A stretch of DNA of 8,379 nt from JBBPYA01 sp038200385. GTDB lineage: Bacteria; Actinomycetota; Actinomycetes; Mycobacteriales; Geodermatophilaceae. The notes beneath the pieces are model-generated. The model worked only from the letters and a program-made list of their open reading frames with translations, was not told where the DNA came from and did not search any database. This document shows, piece by piece, positions 7,245 to 8,379 of the stretch (within the stretch, counting starts at the first letter, position 1; each line of letters begins with the position of its first letter). Both the position numbers and the translations under genes were made by a program. Location: the NCBI GenBank assembly GCA_038200385.1, contig JBBPYA010000062.1, forward strand, positions 1 to 8,379, written 5' to 3'.

Positions 7245-7487
7245 TCAGCGGCGGTGGCCGTTGGACGTTCCGCTGTAGCTGTGGTCCCCGCTGCCGAGCT
7301 TGGACTTGACCGCCCCGACCGCGGTGTCGGCCTGGGCCTGCAGCATGCCCGCGGCGCCCTGGAAGCTGGGGCTGTCCTTGACCTGCCGCGCCGTACGCAT
7401 GATCTGCTCGTAGCGCTGCCGGCCGGCCTTGCTGCCCAGCACGTACCCGATGGCGAACCCGATGAGAAGGGTGAGCTTGAACGACAT
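7245..7487 (-). CDS. YtxH-like small membrane-anchored protein
   Basis: An 80-aa protein with an N-terminal hydrophobic segment (about residues 5-18, LTLLIGFAIGYVLG). Its glycines are four residues apart (Gly10, 14, 18, 22), a glycine-zipper pattern that favours helix packing in the membrane. SKAGRQRYEQI follows, then a polar, probably helical tail ending in a Ser/Gly/His-rich stretch. The start, length and GYVLGSKAGRQRYEQ segment are typical of small actinobacterial proteins grouped with YtxH-like general-stress proteins; the exact role is unknown. It is convergent with the dnaG-linked gene (25 nt between stops) and back-to-back with tRNA-Asn. The ATG at 7487 is preceded by TACGGT 6 nt upstream and only a distant GGAG (12 nt), so a leaderless transcript is plausible. 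In Mycobacterium tuberculosis, from memory, a similarly small gene lies near dnaG, which would agree with conserved order. Confidence 0.82.
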   Translation of the reverse strand: MSFKLTLLIGFAIGYVLGSKAGRQRYEQIMRTARQVKDSPSFQGAAGMLQAQADTAVGAVKSKLGSGDHSYSGTSNGHRR

Positions 7488-7493
7488 GGTGGG

Positions 7494-7499
7494 ACCGTA
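7494..7499 (-). promoter_or_regulatory. Putative -10 box, leaderless ytxH-like gene
   Basis: On the minus strand TACGGT (a TANNNT match) ends exactly 6 nt before the ATG at 7487. There is no well-placed Shine-Dalgarno. This matches leaderless promoter geometry. No clear -35 is seen. Confidence 0.45.
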
Positions 7500-7519
7500 C
7501 TCCGCGCCCGGCCATGGGG

Positions 7520-7525
7520 TAACCT
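7520..7525 (+). promoter_or_regulatory. Putative -10 box of tRNA-Asn
   Basis: TAACCT fits TANNNT and would start transcription near 7532, giving a leader of about 26 nt before the mature tRNA at 7558. The -35 region (about 7497-7502) overlaps the minus-strand ytxH promoter candidate and has no strong TTGACA match. Confidence 0.35.
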
Positions 7526-7557
7526 CGACAACCGCTGCAGCCTCGGCTCGTGGCCGG

Positions 7558-7630
7558 TCCCCCGTAGCTCAATTGGCAGAGCATGCGACTGTTAATCGCA
7601 GGGTTAGTGGTTCGAGTCCACTCGGGGGAG
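7558..7630 (+). tRNA. tRNA-Asn (anticodon GUU)
   Basis: A 73-nt cloverleaf folds completely. The acceptor stem is TCCCCCG (7558-7564) with CGGGGGA (7623-7629). The D stem is GCTC/GAGC (7567-7570, 7579-7582) around AATTGGCA. The anticodon stem is TGCGA/TCGCA (7584-7588, 7596-7600) around CTGTTAA, with GTT at 7591-7593. The variable loop is GGGTT and the T stem AGTGG/CCACT encloses TTCGAGT. G7630 is the discriminator. The CCA end is not encoded (CAAAA follows), so it must be added enzymatically. The gene is intact although an integrase gene follows, as expected when an element restores the tRNA 3' end on integration. Confidence 0.97.
7590..7630 (+). other. Candidate att core in the tRNA-Asn 3' half
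   Basis: The anticodon-loop-to-3'-end part of a tRNA is the usual integration target of tyrosine recombinases encoded next to it. An integrase starts 87 bp further on and reads away from the tRNA. The exact core cannot be delimited, because the second copy (the far att site) would be outside the window and none is seen within it. Confidence 0.4.
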
Positions 7631-7682
7631 CAAAACCCCAGGTCAGAGGCGAATCCTAGCGTTGCGGCGGCCCCGTGCATCC

Positions 7683-7705
7683 TTTACTCATCTTTTACTG
7701 ATGAG
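7683..7705 (+). repeat. Direct and inverted repeats upstream of the integrase
   Basis: TTTACT occurs at 7683-7688 and 7694-7699, one helical turn (11 bp) apart. Overlapping it, CTCATC (7687-7692) and GATGAG (7700-7705) form a perfect 6-bp inverted repeat with a 7-nt loop. The segment is clearly more AT-rich than its surroundings. The right arm shares bases with GAGG (7703-7706), part of the likely integrase ribosome binding region. It could be an Int/Xis arm-type binding site, an autoregulatory operator, or an RNA hairpin limiting integrase translation. Confidence 0.5.
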
Positions 7706-7717
7706 GCAGGTGCTGGG

Positions 7718-8379
7718 GTGGGACGACCTCCGTTGCCGGTCGGCACGTTCGGCAAGGTCCTCTTCGTCGACCAGGCCAACGGCCGGGTGCAGGCCCGGGC
7801 GAAGTTCCGCGACCACGACGGCCGAGCCCGGCTGGTGTCCAAGATCGGCCGGTCGCGGGCCGCGGCCGAGCGGGCGCTGAAGGCCGAACTCACGGTCCGG
7901 GTCGCGCCGGGTGGCAGCGGTGCGCTGACCGCTGCGATGCGGGTCGACGCGCTCGCCGACGCCTGGCTGGCCGCGGCGAACGGCTGGTCGACCGGGACCG
8001 AGCGCACGTACGCCTCGATCGTGCGCAGCCAGGTGAAGCCGGCGCTGGGGCAGCTGCGGGTGCGGGAGGTCAGCCCGGGTGTGGTCAGCCGGGCGCTGGC
8101 GGCGATCGCGGCGGGCAGCGGGCCGAGCGCGGCCAAGTCGACCCGGGCGTGCCTGTCGGGGATGTTTGCCCTGGCCATCCGCGACGGTGCGATCGTGGCC
8201 AACCCGGTCCGCGACGCGGTGGCCCGGATCAGCGTCTCTGCTCGCTCGCCGCGAGCGCTGACTCCCTCGGAGACGGCTGCGCTGACCGGCTGGCTGCGGG
8301 GGAGTCCGCGGGCGGTCGAGGCAGACCTGCCCGACCTGGTCGACTGGATGCTGGCCACCGGATGCAGGATCGGGGAGGC
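7718..8379 (+). CDS. int: Tyrosine-recombinase integrase, 3' end outside the window
   Basis: The first 220 residues of a phage/ICE-type site-specific integrase are visible. The GTG start at 7718 gives MGRPPLPVGTFG, a typical opening of actinobacterial integrases, and AGG at 7708-7710 is a suitable ribosome binding site. No in-frame ATG is available nearby. The N-terminal segment (about 8-65), with KVLFVDQANGRVQARAKFRD and a helix rich in Ala/Arg, should be the arm-type DNA-binding domain. The core-binding helical domain follows (about 75-170, including GTERTYASIV and ANPV). The catalytic domain begins near LTPSETAAL and reaches ATGCRIGE, whose Arg217 is the first of the catalytic R-H-R-Y residues; the other catalytic residues lie beyond the edge. 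Lying directly after tRNA-Asn and reading away from it, it marks the left end of an integrated element extending rightwards. Whether the gene is intact cannot be judged. Confidence 0.93.
   Translation, partial: MGRPPLPVGTFGKVLFVDQANGRVQARAKFRDHDGRARLVSKIGRSRAAAERALKAELTVRVAPGGSGALTAAMRVDALADAWLAAANGWSTGTERTYASIVRSQVKPALGQLRVREVSPGVVSRALAAIAAGSGPSAAKSTRACLSGMFALAIRDGAIVANPVRDAVARISVSARSPRALTPSETAALTGWLRGSPRAVEADLPDLVDWMLATGCRIGE

Noticed and set aside
7625..7641. GGGG-AGCAAAA-CCCC hairpin after tRNA-Asn as a terminator
   Set aside because: Only four base pairs, sharing bases with the tRNA acceptor stem, and no T-run follows.
7030..7680. Minus-strand open frame with a peptide reading PEWTRTTNPAINSRM
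   Set aside because: This peptide is the antisense translation of the tRNA-Asn gene, a well-known annotation artefact.
1..8379. CRISPR array, insertion sequence or other long repeat
   Set aside because: I saw no regularly spaced repeats, transposase motifs or long terminal inverted repeats on either strand.

Overview
The window is very GC-rich, with G/C strongly preferred at third codon positions and long spurious open frames on the opposite strand. The protein families and the order dgt-dnaG-...-tRNA-Asn point to a high-GC actinomycete (Actinomycetota). I cannot place it below class from this sequence. The stretch is mostly ordinary, conserved chromosome. Its right edge enters what looks like an integrated mobile element at a tRNA-Asn gene.

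Left part (1-3546): a small protein on the minus strand carries two apparent copies of an ABM-like (dimeric alpha/beta-barrel) unit. It is divergent from a 953-aa LuxR-type ATPase regulator of the LAL/MalT-like class on the plus strand. They share a 114-bp intergenic region holding a 10-bp perfect palindrome (CGGATATCCG). The pair may be a regulator and its target, but no substrate or signal can be read from the sequence.

Middle part (3576-7219): dgt (dNTP triphosphohydrolase-like HD protein), dnaG (primase) and an unnamed, probably beta-rich protein overlapping the dnaG 3' end all read rightwards. A small glycine-zipper/YtxH-like membrane-anchored protein converges on them from the minus strand (7245-7487). 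dgt and dnaG connect nucleotide-pool control with replication priming; the third gene has no assigned function. Several starts are preceded by a TANNNT-like box 6-7 nt before the initiation codon. That is the geometry of leaderless transcription in actinobacteria; the cases at the LuxR regulator and ytxH are cleanest, and those at dgt and dnaG also admit a Shine-Dalgarno reading.

Right part (7558-8379): an intact tRNA-Asn(GUU) is followed after 87 bp by a tyrosine-recombinase integrase that runs off the end of the window at its first catalytic arginine. The gap between them is locally AT-rich and holds TTTACT direct repeats 11 bp apart and a 6-bp inverted repeat that overlaps the likely integrase ribosome binding site. 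The most interesting biology, the element's cargo, should lie to the right of base 8379 and is not visible here.
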